NCBI RefSeq assembly: GCF_943192995.1
Contig: NZ_CALPCP010000007.1
Location: forward strand, 62,001 to 126,000
Direction of reading: 5' to 3'
DNA from: Flintibacter muris
GTDB taxonomy: Bacteria > Bacillota > Clostridia > Oscillospirales > Oscillospiraceae
Length of the DNA stretch: 64,000 bases
Both the position numbers and the translations under genes were made by a program. The notes under the pieces are model-generated. The model did no database searches and was not told where the DNA came from. It saw only the letters and a program-made list of their open reading frames with translations. This document shows, piece by piece, positions 42,045 through 50,998 of this stretch (position 1 is its first letter; each line of letters starts with the position of its first letter).

Positions 42045-42079
42045 TAAATTGACCGATACCGGAGCGGCCTTGGGCCGGT

Positions 42080-42134
42080 TCTCTTTACAGGCAGGCCCAT
42101 TTGTTTCTGCGGACGGCCACAGGCCGTCTCTGCA
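42080..42134. repeat. family A element, inverted half copy
   Basis: Read on the minus strand: GACGGCCTGTGGCCGTCCGC, then AGAAACAAATGGGCCTGCCT, matching the left arm and centre of copies 4 and 5. The right arm is lost. Confidence 0.7.
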
Positions 42135-42181
42135 TAAGGGCAAAACTGATGATTATATCAGAAGAAGGGAGGAAGATGGAA

Positions 42182-42808
42182 ATGCTGGAGATACGGCAGC
42201 TTTATAAGAGCTACCAGGGGCGGCAGGTGCTCTCTCCCGTCAGCTTTGTACTTCCACCGGGGCAGTGCTTGGGACTGGCCGGCAGCAACGGTTCCGGGAA
42301 GTCCACCTTGCTGCGGCTTATCGCCCAGATTGAAAGGCCGGACGGCGGGGATGTTCTCTATGGGGGCCGCTGCGTGCTGGGGAACCGGCAGTTTTTGCGA
42401 AAGGCGCTGGGGTATGTCCCCCAAACCCCGGAGCTGGCCCGTGACCTGAGTGTACACCAGCAGCTTGCTCTGTGGCAGAGCGCCTGCGGGGTATCCGGAC
42501 CTCCGCCCGGGGATATTCTGGAGCTGCTGGGGCTGGAACCTCTGCTGAAAAAGCCTATCCGGGCCCTGTCAGGAGGGATGGCCCAGAGGGTGAGTATCGC
42601 CCTGGCGCTGCTGGCCCGGCCCAGGGTGCTGCTGATGGATGAGGCCACCAGCGGCCTGGACCGGGACTACGTCCCCCGGCTGCTGGACTGGCTGGAGGGG
42701 TACACCTCCGGCGGGGGCAGTCTGGTGTGGTGCAGCCACCATCCCCAGGAGCTGGACCGTTTGTGCGGCGCGGTGCTGCGGCTGGAGGAGGGCAAATTGA
42801 TTGCATAA
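42182..42808 (+). CDS. ABC transporter ATP-binding protein
   Basis: 208 residues from ATG 42182; an ATG two codons earlier is too near the GGGAGG. Walker A GSNGSGKST begins at residue 34, the signature is ALSGGMAQRVSIA, Walker B VLLMDEATSGLD, and the H loop VWCSHHPQEL. The type is the short ATPase of ABC-2 (drug/antibiotic/lipid) exporters. The permeases encoded at 44584 and 45780 are the likely partners. A CCCGCCC/GGGCGGG hairpin lies in the gap before the next gene and may tune expression. Confidence 0.88.
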   Translation: MLEIRQLYKSYQGRQVLSPVSFVLPPGQCLGLAGSNGSGKSTLLRLIAQIERPDGGDVLYGGRCVLGNRQFLRKALGYVPQTPELARDLSVHQQLALWQSACGVSGPPPGDILELLGLEPLLKKPIRALSGGMAQRVSIALALLARPRVLLMDEATSGLDRDYVPRLLDWLEGYTSGGGSLVWCSHHPQELDRLCGAVLRLEEGKLIA

Positions 42809-42864
42809 GGTCCCCGCCCTCAGGGCGGGCCCTTTGAAAAAAGATACAGAATGGAGGAATTATT

Positions 42865-44577
42865 ATGGTTTGCAGAAATTGCGGAAATGAGATGCGGGAC
42901 GACGCCCGATTTTGTCCCAACTGCGGCGCGTTGAACGCCCCCGGACCGGACGGCGGCCTGCCCCAGGGCGCCGCCCCCTGCAGTCCCACCGCCACCCCCG
43001 CCTGGGAGGGCCCCGAAGGCGGCGGCAAAAAGAAAAAGACTGCCCTTTTCGCTGCCGCCGCCCTGGCAGCTGCGGCGTTGATTGCCGTTGTGGCTGTGTT
43101 TGCCGGCGGGATCTTCTCCTCCGGCAAGGGGACGGTGGAAAAAGCCATCGCCAAAAGCGTTGCCGCCTATGCATCTTCCCAGGAGAAGCTGGATGTGCCC
43201 GATATGGAGCAGTGGCAGAAGGACCGGACCATCCGCCAGCACATGGCCCTGGAGCTGAGGGGCATCAACAGCAGTCTGGTGGGCATGGACCTGTCCGCCC
43301 TCAACGGCCTGGGCCTGCGGCTGGACACCGACTACAACGGCCCGGACCGGCAGCTGTATGCCGGACTGGGCGCCTACTGGGGGGAGGAGGACCTGCTCTC
43401 CTTTGGGATGAGCGCTCTTGACAGCGAGATGTATCTGGAGTCCAATCAATTCTTTGGCGGCACCTGCTATGGCCTGAACACCGAGACTCTGGGAGCCGAC
43501 CTGGCCCAAATGACCGGGGACGACTCTGTGAAAGACCTCAGCTTTAACATGTTTGAGCTGGTGGACATGGTGATGGAGAAGATTGACCAGGAGGCCATGG
43601 AGGAAGACTTTAAGCAGGCCGGCAAGGCCCTCTGGGAGGCAGCGAAGGTTAAAAAGCTGGGGGCCCGGACTTTGGACATCAACGGCACCGAGGCCAAAAC
43701 CACCGCCTATCAGGTCGTCATCCCCGAAGAGGCCATGGACCAGTATGCGGACGCTTTGGCGGCGGTTCTCTCCTCGGTAAATTACTACGACCTCTATTCA
43801 GACCTCTACCAGGCTATGGGGATGCCTCAGGACCAGATTGATGAGATTATGTCCGTCCTGAAGGAATTGGACTTCTATGGTGAGCTAGCCGATAACCTCC
43901 ACCGCGCCGTGGACGAGCTGGGCGACGTGGAGCTGGAGGTCTGCCTCAGCGGCGGCTATGTGTCCGCGGTGTTCTATGAGGACCGCGTGGACGGCACTGA
44001 TTTGAGTATTGACATCCGTTTGGGCGGCGGGGAGATGTATGTGGACGACCTCAGCGTAAATGTGGAGGCCGACGATATCTCTATTGAGGTAAAGTCCACC
44101 GGCGACCACGGCCTGAAAAGCGGCGTCTACACCGACGAGACTACTGCCCGGGTCCGTCAGGACAGCGCCACCCTGGCCCGGGTGACCTCCGACATGAGTC
44201 TGGATCCCGGGAAGAGCGCGGACAATTTCCAATGGAAGCTGGGGGTGGACAGCTCCGGGCTGAGCATTTTTGTATTGGAGATGGAGGGCGATTATCAGGC
44301 GGAAGCTGACCTGCTGTCGCTGAGCTCTGAAAATGTGTCCTTGCGGGTAATGGGTGTGGAGGTCTGCACCCTGGCCTTTGACTACTATGTGGACTGCCAC
44401 CCCAACGAGCTGGGTGTCAGCAATCCCACGCTGATTACCCAGATGAGCCCGCAGGAGCTGGAACAGGCGGCCATGGATATCCAGGACAGGGCAATGACCT
44501 GGGTGGTTCAGATGCAGCAGCTGTTTACCGCCCGCCTGCCTGAGGATGTGCTGTGGGCCATCATGGGCGGCTATTAA
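42865..44577 (+). CDS. zinc-ribbon, membrane-anchored protein in ABC exporter operon
   Basis: 570 residues from ATG 42865 (GGAGGA upstream). A zinc ribbon covers residues 2-26 (CRNCGNEMRDDARFCPNCGA), then a Pro/Gly linker and a membrane helix at about 59-82. The outer part, nearly 490 residues, is acidic and has no family I recognise. Repeated phrases such as 'YQVVIPEEAMDQYADAL' and the beta-rich end recall the YcnI/DUF-type outer domains of clostridial zinc-ribbon proteins, but this is weak. It lies between the ATPase and two permeases, so a part in the exporter is likely. Confidence 0.65.
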   Translation: MVCRNCGNEMRDDARFCPNCGALNAPGPDGGLPQGAAPCSPTATPAWEGPEGGGKKKKTALFAAAALAAAALIAVVAVFAGGIFSSGKGTVEKAIAKSVAAYASSQEKLDVPDMEQWQKDRTIRQHMALELRGINSSLVGMDLSALNGLGLRLDTDYNGPDRQLYAGLGAYWGEEDLLSFGMSALDSEMYLESNQFFGGTCYGLNTETLGADLAQMTGDDSVKDLSFNMFELVDMVMEKIDQEAMEEDFKQAGKALWEAAKVKKLGARTLDINGTEAKTTAYQVVIPEEAMDQYADALAAVLSSVNYYDLYSDLYQAMGMPQDQIDEIMSVLKELDFYGELADNLHRAVDELGDVELEVCLSGGYVSAVFYEDRVDGTDLSIDIRLGGGEMYVDDLSVNVEADDISIEVKSTGDHGLKSGVYTDETTARVRQDSATLARVTSDMSLDPGKSADNFQWKLGVDSSGLSIFVLEMEGDYQAEADLLSLSSENVSLRVMGVEVCTLAFDYYVDCHPNELGVSNPTLITQMSPQELEQAAMDIQDRAMTWVVQMQQLFTARLPEDVLWAIMGGY

Positions 44578-44583
44578 ACGGCT

Positions 44584-45783
44584 ATGGGGTATTTTATTCA
44601 GTGGTTCAGGCTGACTTTGGTCAGGCTCTGCCAACAGCGATGGCTGCTGGCAGGGCTTGCCCTTTTGTGCTTTCTGCTCCCCCTGGCGGGGGGCCGGACG
44701 GCCGGTGATCTGCTGTCTCAGGGGGTGGACTTCAACGGCGTGACCCTGGCCGTCACCGCTCCGGAGGGGGACAACGTCCCCCAGCTGCTAGAGCAGTTTA
44801 TAGGGGATATGGAGGACATTGCCCAGTACTGCAAGATTGCCGCCATGGACCAGGAGGAGGCCATGTCTGCCCTGGAGCGGGGGGAGGTCACCGCTGTGCT
44901 GGTTCTCCCTCCGGACTTCATCCACGGAGTCATGTGGGGGGACAACCCCGACCTGCGCCTTGTGGTGTCCGGAGACAGGCCGCTGGAGTCTCTGCTGCTG
45001 CTCTGGGTGGGCCAGAGCGCCTGTGACATTCTGTCTGCCTTTCAAAGCGGGGTGTACGCCGTGCTGGAGCTGTATGAGCAGGCCCCTCCCCCCGGCCTCA
45101 CCCGGGATCAGGTGGTCTTTGATATCAATCTGCGCTATATTGCCCTGGCAATGGACCGGAACAGCCTGTTTCAAACTCAGACGGTCTCCGCCACCCAGGC
45201 CCTGCCTATCCCCCTCCACTACGCCCTGAGCCTGACCGCCTACTTCTCTCTGGCCGCCGCTCCGCTGTTTGTCCCCATCTACAGCGGGGACTGGCTGTGT
45301 GTTCAGCGCCGCCTGCGCAGCGCGGGCCGGGGGGTGTGGGCCGGATATTTCAGCGGCGTGGCCGCCGGGGTGCCGGCGCTGCTCCTTTTGTCCCTGCCCA
45401 CCCTGCTTTTGGAGGGAGAAGGCAGTCCCCTGGCCGCGGCTGGCAGCTGCCTTATAATGGCCCTGTTTTGTTCGGTGTTCTGCTCGTTGTGCTGTCTGGT
45501 TTCAGAAAATGCCGCAAGCTGCGGGGTAATAGCTTTTACTGTTGCGGTGCTGTCCCTGGCCCTGGCGGGGGGGATTGTCCCGCCGGTGCTGCTGCCCGCC
45601 TCTGTGCGGCGGCTGAGCTGGCTTTCACCGGTGACCTGGCTGCGTCAGCTGGCCGCCGGGCCTATGGGCTATCCGGTGGACTGGTCCTCCTGGGTCTGCT
45701 TAGGCCTGTCCGCCGCCGGGATGGCAGCTCTGGCCCTGGCCCTGTACCGCCGCCGGGTGGACCGTCAGGAGGTGGCACTGTGA
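44584..45783 (+). CDS. ABC-2 type permease (first)
   Basis: 399 residues. One N-terminal membrane helix (about 20-40), an outer domain of about 150 residues (with VTAPEGDNVPQLLEQFIGD), and five to six C-terminal helices from about 210. The C-terminal region with SWLSPVTWLRQLAAGPMGYP before the last helix is that of ABC-2/YhgE-like permeases. The ATG is six bases after the previous stop codon. The final codons overlap the GTG start of the second permease by four bases. Confidence 0.82.
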   Translation: MGYFIQWFRLTLVRLCQQRWLLAGLALLCFLLPLAGGRTAGDLLSQGVDFNGVTLAVTAPEGDNVPQLLEQFIGDMEDIAQYCKIAAMDQEEAMSALERGEVTAVLVLPPDFIHGVMWGDNPDLRLVVSGDRPLESLLLLWVGQSACDILSAFQSGVYAVLELYEQAPPPGLTRDQVVFDINLRYIALAMDRNSLFQTQTVSATQALPIPLHYALSLTAYFSLAAAPLFVPIYSGDWLCVQRRLRSAGRGVWAGYFSGVAAGVPALLLLSLPTLLLEGEGSPLAAAGSCLIMALFCSVFCSLCCLVSENAASCGVIAFTVAVLSLALAGGIVPPVLLPASVRRLSWLSPVTWLRQLAAGPMGYPVDWSSWVCLGLSAAGMAALALALYRRRVDRQEVAL

Positions 45784-46919
45784 GCTTTTTTCTGATTGTG
45801 TTTAAAAACAGCCTCCGCGCTCAGCTGTCCGGCTGGCGGGGCTGGATTCTGCTTCTTCTGCCCCTGACAACCCTTGCCGCCGCCCGGCTTCTTCCCGCCA
45901 GGGAGGTGTCCACCCCCGTTCAGGTGGGGGTAGTCCTTCCGGAGGCGGGGGGTGAGGACTTCTGGGACCGTCTGGCGGAGCGAAGCGGCCTGGTGGTCAC
46001 CTTCCATGCGGCAGACCTGGCCCGGGCGGAGCGTCAGGTGGCCGCTGGGCAGTGGGACTGCGCGCTGATCCTTCCGGAGGACTTTGAGGCCCGTCTGGCC
46101 GGCCAGGAGCTGGAGGGGCTGTTTACCCTGCTCATTGGTCCCGGCTCCGCCGTCTACCCCATGGTGCGGGAGACGGCATCCGCCTGCGTGGCGGAGCTGG
46201 TCTCCCCCGGTATGGCGGAAAAATACCTGTTGGACAGCGGTATTATGGACACAGAGGGCACCGTGGCCACCCGTCCCCGGCTGAACCAGGTACTGCTGGA
46301 CCAGGACCGGGTACTGGTGTCTATGGAGACAGTGGACGGCCAGCCCCTGGACCCCCTGATTCTGGCGGACAGCGGGGTGTCCAATCTTCTGTCTGGGCTG
46401 ACGGCTATTTTCCTGCTCATCTGGGCCCTGCTCACCGCCATGGACCTGGGCCGGTGGCTGGAATCCCCCTTTGTCCGGCGTCTGGCCCCACTGCAAGGGA
46501 GCCTTCCCCTGCTTTTGCCCCGGCTGGCGGCGGCGCTGGTCCCGGCTCTGTGCGCCGGGGTTCTGGCCCTGCTGGCGGCGGGTGCCGTCCCGGTTTGTGT
46601 CCTGGCCCTGCTCCCCTATCTGCTGTTCTGGGGAGCCGCCGCCCTGGCTCTGGCCCGCTGGCGGCCCGGCTGGACCGCACTGCCCGCTGTGCTCCCCTTT
46701 GCCCCGGTGCTGGGGCTGCTCCTGTCACCGGTCCTGCTGGATTTGTCCCTGATTTTTCCCGCCCTGGGCCCCATGATCCGGTGGAACCCTGTCACCCTCT
46801 TCCTCCGATCCTGCGGAGGGGCCTGGAAGGACGGGCTGCTGCTGACGGCGGCGGGAGGGGCTGTGCTGGCCCTGGAGGCGGTTCCGGAGCTCAAAAAAGA
46901 ATCAAAAGAATCGTTTTGA
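45780..46919 (+). CDS. ABC-2 type permease (second)
   Basis: 379 residues from GTG 45780 in a GTGA overlap with the first permease; AGGAGG lies within the end of that gene. Same layout as its neighbour: N-terminal helix, outer domain (VGVVLPEAGGEDFWDRLAER, CALILPEDFEARLAGQELEG), and about six C-terminal helices, ending with a RWNPVTLFLRSC segment that matches the WLSPVTWL of the first permease. The two are diverged duplicates and likely form a heterodimer with two copies of the ATPase. Longer upstream frames overlap the first gene and are ignored. Confidence 0.82.
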   Translation: MSFFLIVFKNSLRAQLSGWRGWILLLLPLTTLAAARLLPAREVSTPVQVGVVLPEAGGEDFWDRLAERSGLVVTFHAADLARAERQVAAGQWDCALILPEDFEARLAGQELEGLFTLLIGPGSAVYPMVRETASACVAELVSPGMAEKYLLDSGIMDTEGTVATRPRLNQVLLDQDRVLVSMETVDGQPLDPLILADSGVSNLLSGLTAIFLLIWALLTAMDLGRWLESPFVRRLAPLQGSLPLLLPRLAAALVPALCAGVLALLAAGAVPVCVLALLPYLLFWGAAALALARWRPGWTALPAVLPFAPVLGLLLSPVLLDLSLIFPALGPMIRWNPVTLFLRSCGGAWKDGLLLTAAGGAVLALEAVPELKKESKESF

Positions 46920-46948
46920 TTCTTTTGAAGTACTTTGACCATAACAAA

Positions 46949-46977
46949 GCGGCCCGGCGGACTGCCCGCCGGGCTGC
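46949..46977 (+). terminator. hairpin at the end of the exporter operon
   Basis: GCGGCCCGGCGG pairs with CCGCCGGGCTGC. A smaller AT-rich hairpin (TCAAAAGAATC with GATTCTTTTGA, about 46902-46928) overlaps the last codons before it. Confidence 0.65.
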
Positions 46978-47100
46978 CATTTATTCAGGAGGAAAAAGAA
47001 GAAAACCTCTTGTCCGTGGTGAAAACGCCCCTTGACGTCTGCGGTGAGGAGGCCTGCCGCCGGCCCCCTCACTCCATACTATGCGCCGGAGGGAAAATGG

Positions 47101-47376
47101 TTACAGCAAAAACAGCCAAACCGCCCAGCCTGCCGAGGCCAGCGCCGCCCCCAGCACTCCCCAGACAGCGGCGGGAGCCCGCTCCAGGCGGCGGTTCCAG
47201 GCCTTGCCCTGCTTCAGATAGCCGTCGGCGGCCTGACGGGCCTCCCGAAGCACCCTGTCGGCGCTCACCCCCTCCCGGGCCAGGGCCTCCTCCTTGACGA
47301 TAAAGATGGCCTCCTCAAAAAGGCGGGGGTCGGGAGATTTAACCAGGATCACCTGCCGGGTGATACCCTTTACCAT
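47101..47376 (-). CDS. small conserved membrane-tailed protein
   Basis: 91 residues. MVKGITRQVILVKSPDPRLF then EEAIFIVKEEAL is a well-kept start that I recall from Oscillospiraceae genomes, where it is sometimes wrongly labelled as translation initiation factor 2. The C-terminal 22 residues (AAVWGVLGAALASAGWAVWL) form one membrane helix, so the protein is probably tail-anchored. Function unknown. Monocistronic by context. Confidence 0.7.
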   Translation of the reverse strand: MVKGITRQVILVKSPDPRLFEEAIFIVKEEALAREGVSADRVLREARQAADGYLKQGKAWNRRLERAPAAVWGVLGAALASAGWAVWLFLL

Positions 47377-47470
47377 GTTCTGTCACATCCTTAGCCGGTG
47401 TTTTCCTCTAGTCTGCCCAGCTTTTAGGACATTATTCCCAGGTCGTGTTTCCAAGGATAGAGAACATTTG

Positions 47471-48556
47471 TCAGTCAAATTCCCACATAACGGCCCGATT
47501 GATATAATAGCCTGGATTCTTGATGAATTTTTCCCAAACCGCAACCGCATGGAACACGTCATGCTCCATGTCCAGGAACCAGACCTGCTTCGACTTCGGT
47601 TCCCACAGAAGCATCACCGCAAAGTCCTCGCTGTCCTCCACCAGAGAGAGAAGCCGCTGTCCCCGGTAGTTGATCTCCGACACGTCTGTATAGGCAAAAA
47701 GCCGGACCCAGCTCAGATGCTCCTCCTGGGGGAACTCCAGCAGCAGCGGGCCGGTTTTAAAGTAGTCCCGCATCTTTGCTGGTACATGATACCGTTTAAA
47801 CAGCGCATCCTGCTCCGCTTCTGTAACCGCTGGCTCTATGGTCTTAATGTACTCTGCCGTTTTTTGATGCCCGTTGGCCTTGGCAGCAGTGTAAGGCCGG
47901 TAGCCATACTCGTCCGTGATGGTCAGGTCCGCCCCGCGCTTTACCAGAAAGCGCACCATCTCCGTATGTCCTTCGGTCGCCGCCCGCAGAACCGGTGTGC
48001 CTTGACCGCCGTTCTGGCTGTTCACATCCACCCCGGCTTCCAGCAGATACGTCACAACGGCCCGGCGGTTATCGCTGGCGGCGTGGCAAAGGGCTGTTCC
48101 GCCCAGTTCCCGAACCGGCAAATCCAGCCGGTCCAGCAGCGCCGGACAGTACTCGCTCCACACATCCGACAAATTGAGGATCAGGCGGGTGATGTCCCGC
48201 TTCTCCCGGCCAAACTGCCCGCCATGGTCCAGCATATAGTCCAGCAGAGCAAAATTTTTCCTGTGGATAGTCATATAGAGGGCGTCGCTTTTGGGGCTCA
48301 GGTCCACCAGATTGTGGTCAATCAGCATTTTGGCGATTTCCGTCTGGCCATGGTCCAGCGCAAAGCCGAAGGCGTCGGAGTAAGTGATAATTTCCTTCCC
48401 ATCCAGCTTTACCACCGTTGGGATATTCCTCCGCAGCTCAACTGTTCTGCCCTTCTTAAAGAGCAGGCTCCCGTCCTCCGCCATGCGGCGCACGGCTTCA
48501 ATATCCCCGGATAAGATGGCTTCGCCCGCCGGGGGCATAGATGGATTTTGGTGCAT
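47471..48556 (-). CDS. ankyrin repeat protein
   Basis: 361 residues. At least five ankyrin-type units run from about 10 to 245; the clearest are GGTALCHAASDNRRAVVTYL, LEAGVDVNSQNGGQGTPVLR, AATEGHTEMVRFLVKRGADL and TITDEYGYRPYTAAKANGHQ. The C-terminal 100 residues are a different domain (RLFAYTDVSEINYRGQRLLS, VWFLDMEHDVFHAVAVWEKF) that looks like an SMI1-type or immunity fold, though I cannot confirm this. Alone on its transcript. Bacterial ankyrin proteins bind other proteins; the partner here is unknown. Confidence 0.8.
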   Translation of the reverse strand: MHQNPSMPPAGEAILSGDIEAVRRMAEDGSLLFKKGRTVELRRNIPTVVKLDGKEIITYSDAFGFALDHGQTEIAKMLIDHNLVDLSPKSDALYMTIHRKNFALLDYMLDHGGQFGREKRDITRLILNLSDVWSEYCPALLDRLDLPVRELGGTALCHAASDNRRAVVTYLLEAGVDVNSQNGGQGTPVLRAATEGHTEMVRFLVKRGADLTITDEYGYRPYTAAKANGHQKTAEYIKTIEPAVTEAEQDALFKRYHVPAKMRDYFKTGPLLLEFPQEEHLSWVRLFAYTDVSEINYRGQRLLSLVEDSEDFAVMLLWEPKSKQVWFLDMEHDVFHAVAVWEKFIKNPGYYINRAVMWEFD

Positions 48557-48691
48557 AGAAGGATACCTCCTTTCGTGTTCTGAAGTGTCTGTGGGGCGAA
48601 ATTACAAATCTCGATTTTTCGAAATACTGCCCCAAAGTATACTATAAGTACAAACAATATTCAACCATCATGATAAGTACTCTCATTGCAA

Positions 48692-49300
<609 letters not shown>

Positions 49301-49386
49301 TTAGACTCCCACCTTCTATTCTCTGCCGCAGGCTGTTCGGGGAACGGCTGCGCGCCATGGCCAAAGGCCGCCCAAGGAAACACAAA

Positions 49387-49416
49387 AGAAAAGGACCGGT
49401 TCCTCAGAACCGGTCC
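49387..49416 (-). terminator. terminator of the hemerythrin-REC gene
   Basis: GGACCGGTTC pairs with GAACCGGTCC; on the minus strand TTTTCTTTT follows. Confidence 0.8.
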
Positions 49417-49442
49417 CTTTTACACCGTTTGGATCGACTATA

Positions 49443-50819
49443 TCAGGCCTGGCCTGTGGCGCGTTGAAAAAACGCGTCGATCTTGCACTTGATATCCGCC
49501 GGCTTTAAGTATTTCAGCAGATATCCCGCCGGCTTTAGGGCCATTACCTTTTGTACGCTCTCCGGATCGCTTCTTCCGGTTAGGAAAATGACCGGAAGCT
49601 TGGCAAAGGAATTGTCTGAGCGAAGCATTTCCAGGGTTTGCCTTCCGTCGCACACTGGCATCTCGTAGTCCAGCAGGACCAGGTCGGGCTGGTTCAGAGT
49701 GATGGTCCGGATGGCGGCCACTCCGGATTCCGCCAGTGAGACGTCGTAGTCGCCGCTCAGCAGTTCCTTCATGCTCTGACGGACCGTCATGGAGTCGTCT
49801 ACCACAAGTATCTTTGGTTTGTGCTCAGCCTCCTCCTTCTTTTCCTGGGTTTCCCGGCTCTTCAGATATTTTTCCACTTCTGCCAATGCGTTCTCCTGGC
49901 CGATTGGGGTGGCGATCCCCTCCTCCAGCAGGTGGGGCGCTATGGCGCAGTAGGCGAAATAGCCCGCGCCGCCGGTGTTGAGCAGCAGGCTGATCTGTAA
50001 CTTCTCCTTTTGGAAAATCCGCTGAAACTGCTCATAGGACAGCAGATTTTCCTCTTTCAGTCTGTAGTCCTTGGCGGCGGGCAGGTGCTCCAGCACCCGG
50101 CCCACAAACTGCTGGGCCGTATACCGGGAGGCGTGAATCAACATGCTGTCCAGCTTGTTGGTTTGAACGCCCAGAATTTTTCCCACGGTATTGACCAGCA
50201 GCTTTTCCTCAAAGACCAGAATGATCTCCTGCTTGGCCTCATCCTTCGGGGTTCCGTAGACCAGGCGGTAGTAGACTCCTTTTCCGAATTTTTCTCCTCT
50301 GTAGGTGTCGCTGATGAGCTGGGACTCCAGATGAAACATATCAAATATCAGCTGAACGATAACCTGTTTAATGGACGACTGCATCTCGCTGGGCAGAAGG
50401 TTTTCCCATATGTCCTCGCGCTTGCCGGTGATGGCCTGGTCCTCTGTCAGGGTATGGCCGATCAGCCACCCGGCGCATACGCCCAGAAAGTGATCCACCG
50501 AGTCCGGGGCGTAATTGGTCTGCTCCAGCTCCTGCTCCAGGGCCGGGAGGGTATGCTCCCGAAAGCCTCTGTGGATGCGCCGGTGCTCCTCCAGCCCCTC
50601 GTAGCCGATGGAGGCCATGTAGGCCTCCTCGTCCGCGAAATGCTTGATGGTATGCCCCTTGAAATATTTGATTCCCTCCTGGCATGTCCACTGGCTGTCC
50701 TTTTCCTCCTCCCGGAAGACAAATAATTTGTTGATAATCTTAAATAGGCGCTGGTGTTCCTTGTCAATGGCATCTACTCCAATATTATATTCTTCCTGCC
50801 ATTCAAAGTGGGTGTCCAT
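49443..50819 (-). CDS. hemerythrin-CheX-response regulator fusion protein
   Basis: 458 residues in three domains. Residues 1-135 are a bacteriohemerythrin with the whole di-iron ligand set: H22, H56, H60, E64, H79, H83, H122 and D127. About 155-310 resembles the CheX/CheC phosphatase-like fold (VNTVGKILGVQTNKLDSMLI). About 335-455 is a receiver domain with the acidic pair in ILVVDDSMTVRQSM, the phosphorylated Asp in LVLLDYEMPVCDG, and FLTGRSDPESV and LLKYLKP for the Thr and Lys. It would sense O2 or other diatomic gases and pass this on through the receiver. No histidine kinase or chemotaxis genes are beside it. Confidence 0.85.
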   Translation of the reverse strand: MDTHFEWQEEYNIGVDAIDKEHQRLFKIINKLFVFREEEKDSQWTCQEGIKYFKGHTIKHFADEEAYMASIGYEGLEEHRRIHRGFREHTLPALEQELEQTNYAPDSVDHFLGVCAGWLIGHTLTEDQAITGKREDIWENLLPSEMQSSIKQVIVQLIFDMFHLESQLISDTYRGEKFGKGVYYRLVYGTPKDEAKQEIILVFEEKLLVNTVGKILGVQTNKLDSMLIHASRYTAQQFVGRVLEHLPAAKDYRLKEENLLSYEQFQRIFQKEKLQISLLLNTGGAGYFAYCAIAPHLLEEGIATPIGQENALAEVEKYLKSRETQEKKEEAEHKPKILVVDDSMTVRQSMKELLSGDYDVSLAESGVAAIRTITLNQPDLVLLDYEMPVCDGRQTLEMLRSDNSFAKLPVIFLTGRSDPESVQKVMALKPAGYLLKYLKPADIKCKIDAFFQRATGQA

Positions 50820-50902
50820 ATGAATTCCTCCTTAAAAACACCTTGTCACAGGAATTATACTATATCAAACGCCGTTTCGCAAGAACACAATCTGCAAAGG
50901 AA

Positions 50903-50931
50903 TCATATTTCCCCGGCCTGTCCCATAGACT
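50903..50931 (+). promoter_or_regulatory. sigma-E-like promoter of spoIID
   Basis: TCATATT (50903-50909) fits the -35 KMATATT exactly; after 14 bases CATAGACT (50924-50931) fits the -10 CATACAMT with one mismatch. It lies 68 bases before the start. Confidence 0.65.
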
Positions 50932-50998
50932 GTAACAGCCGCCCTTGGGGCGGCATTCAAAGAATAAAAACACCAGGATCTGGAAGGAGGCGGCCGGC

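Noticed and set aside
46935-47297. Plus-strand frame with Pro/Arg-rich product after the exporter operon
   Set aside because: Opposes the conserved 91-residue gene at 47101 and has no domain; a shadow.
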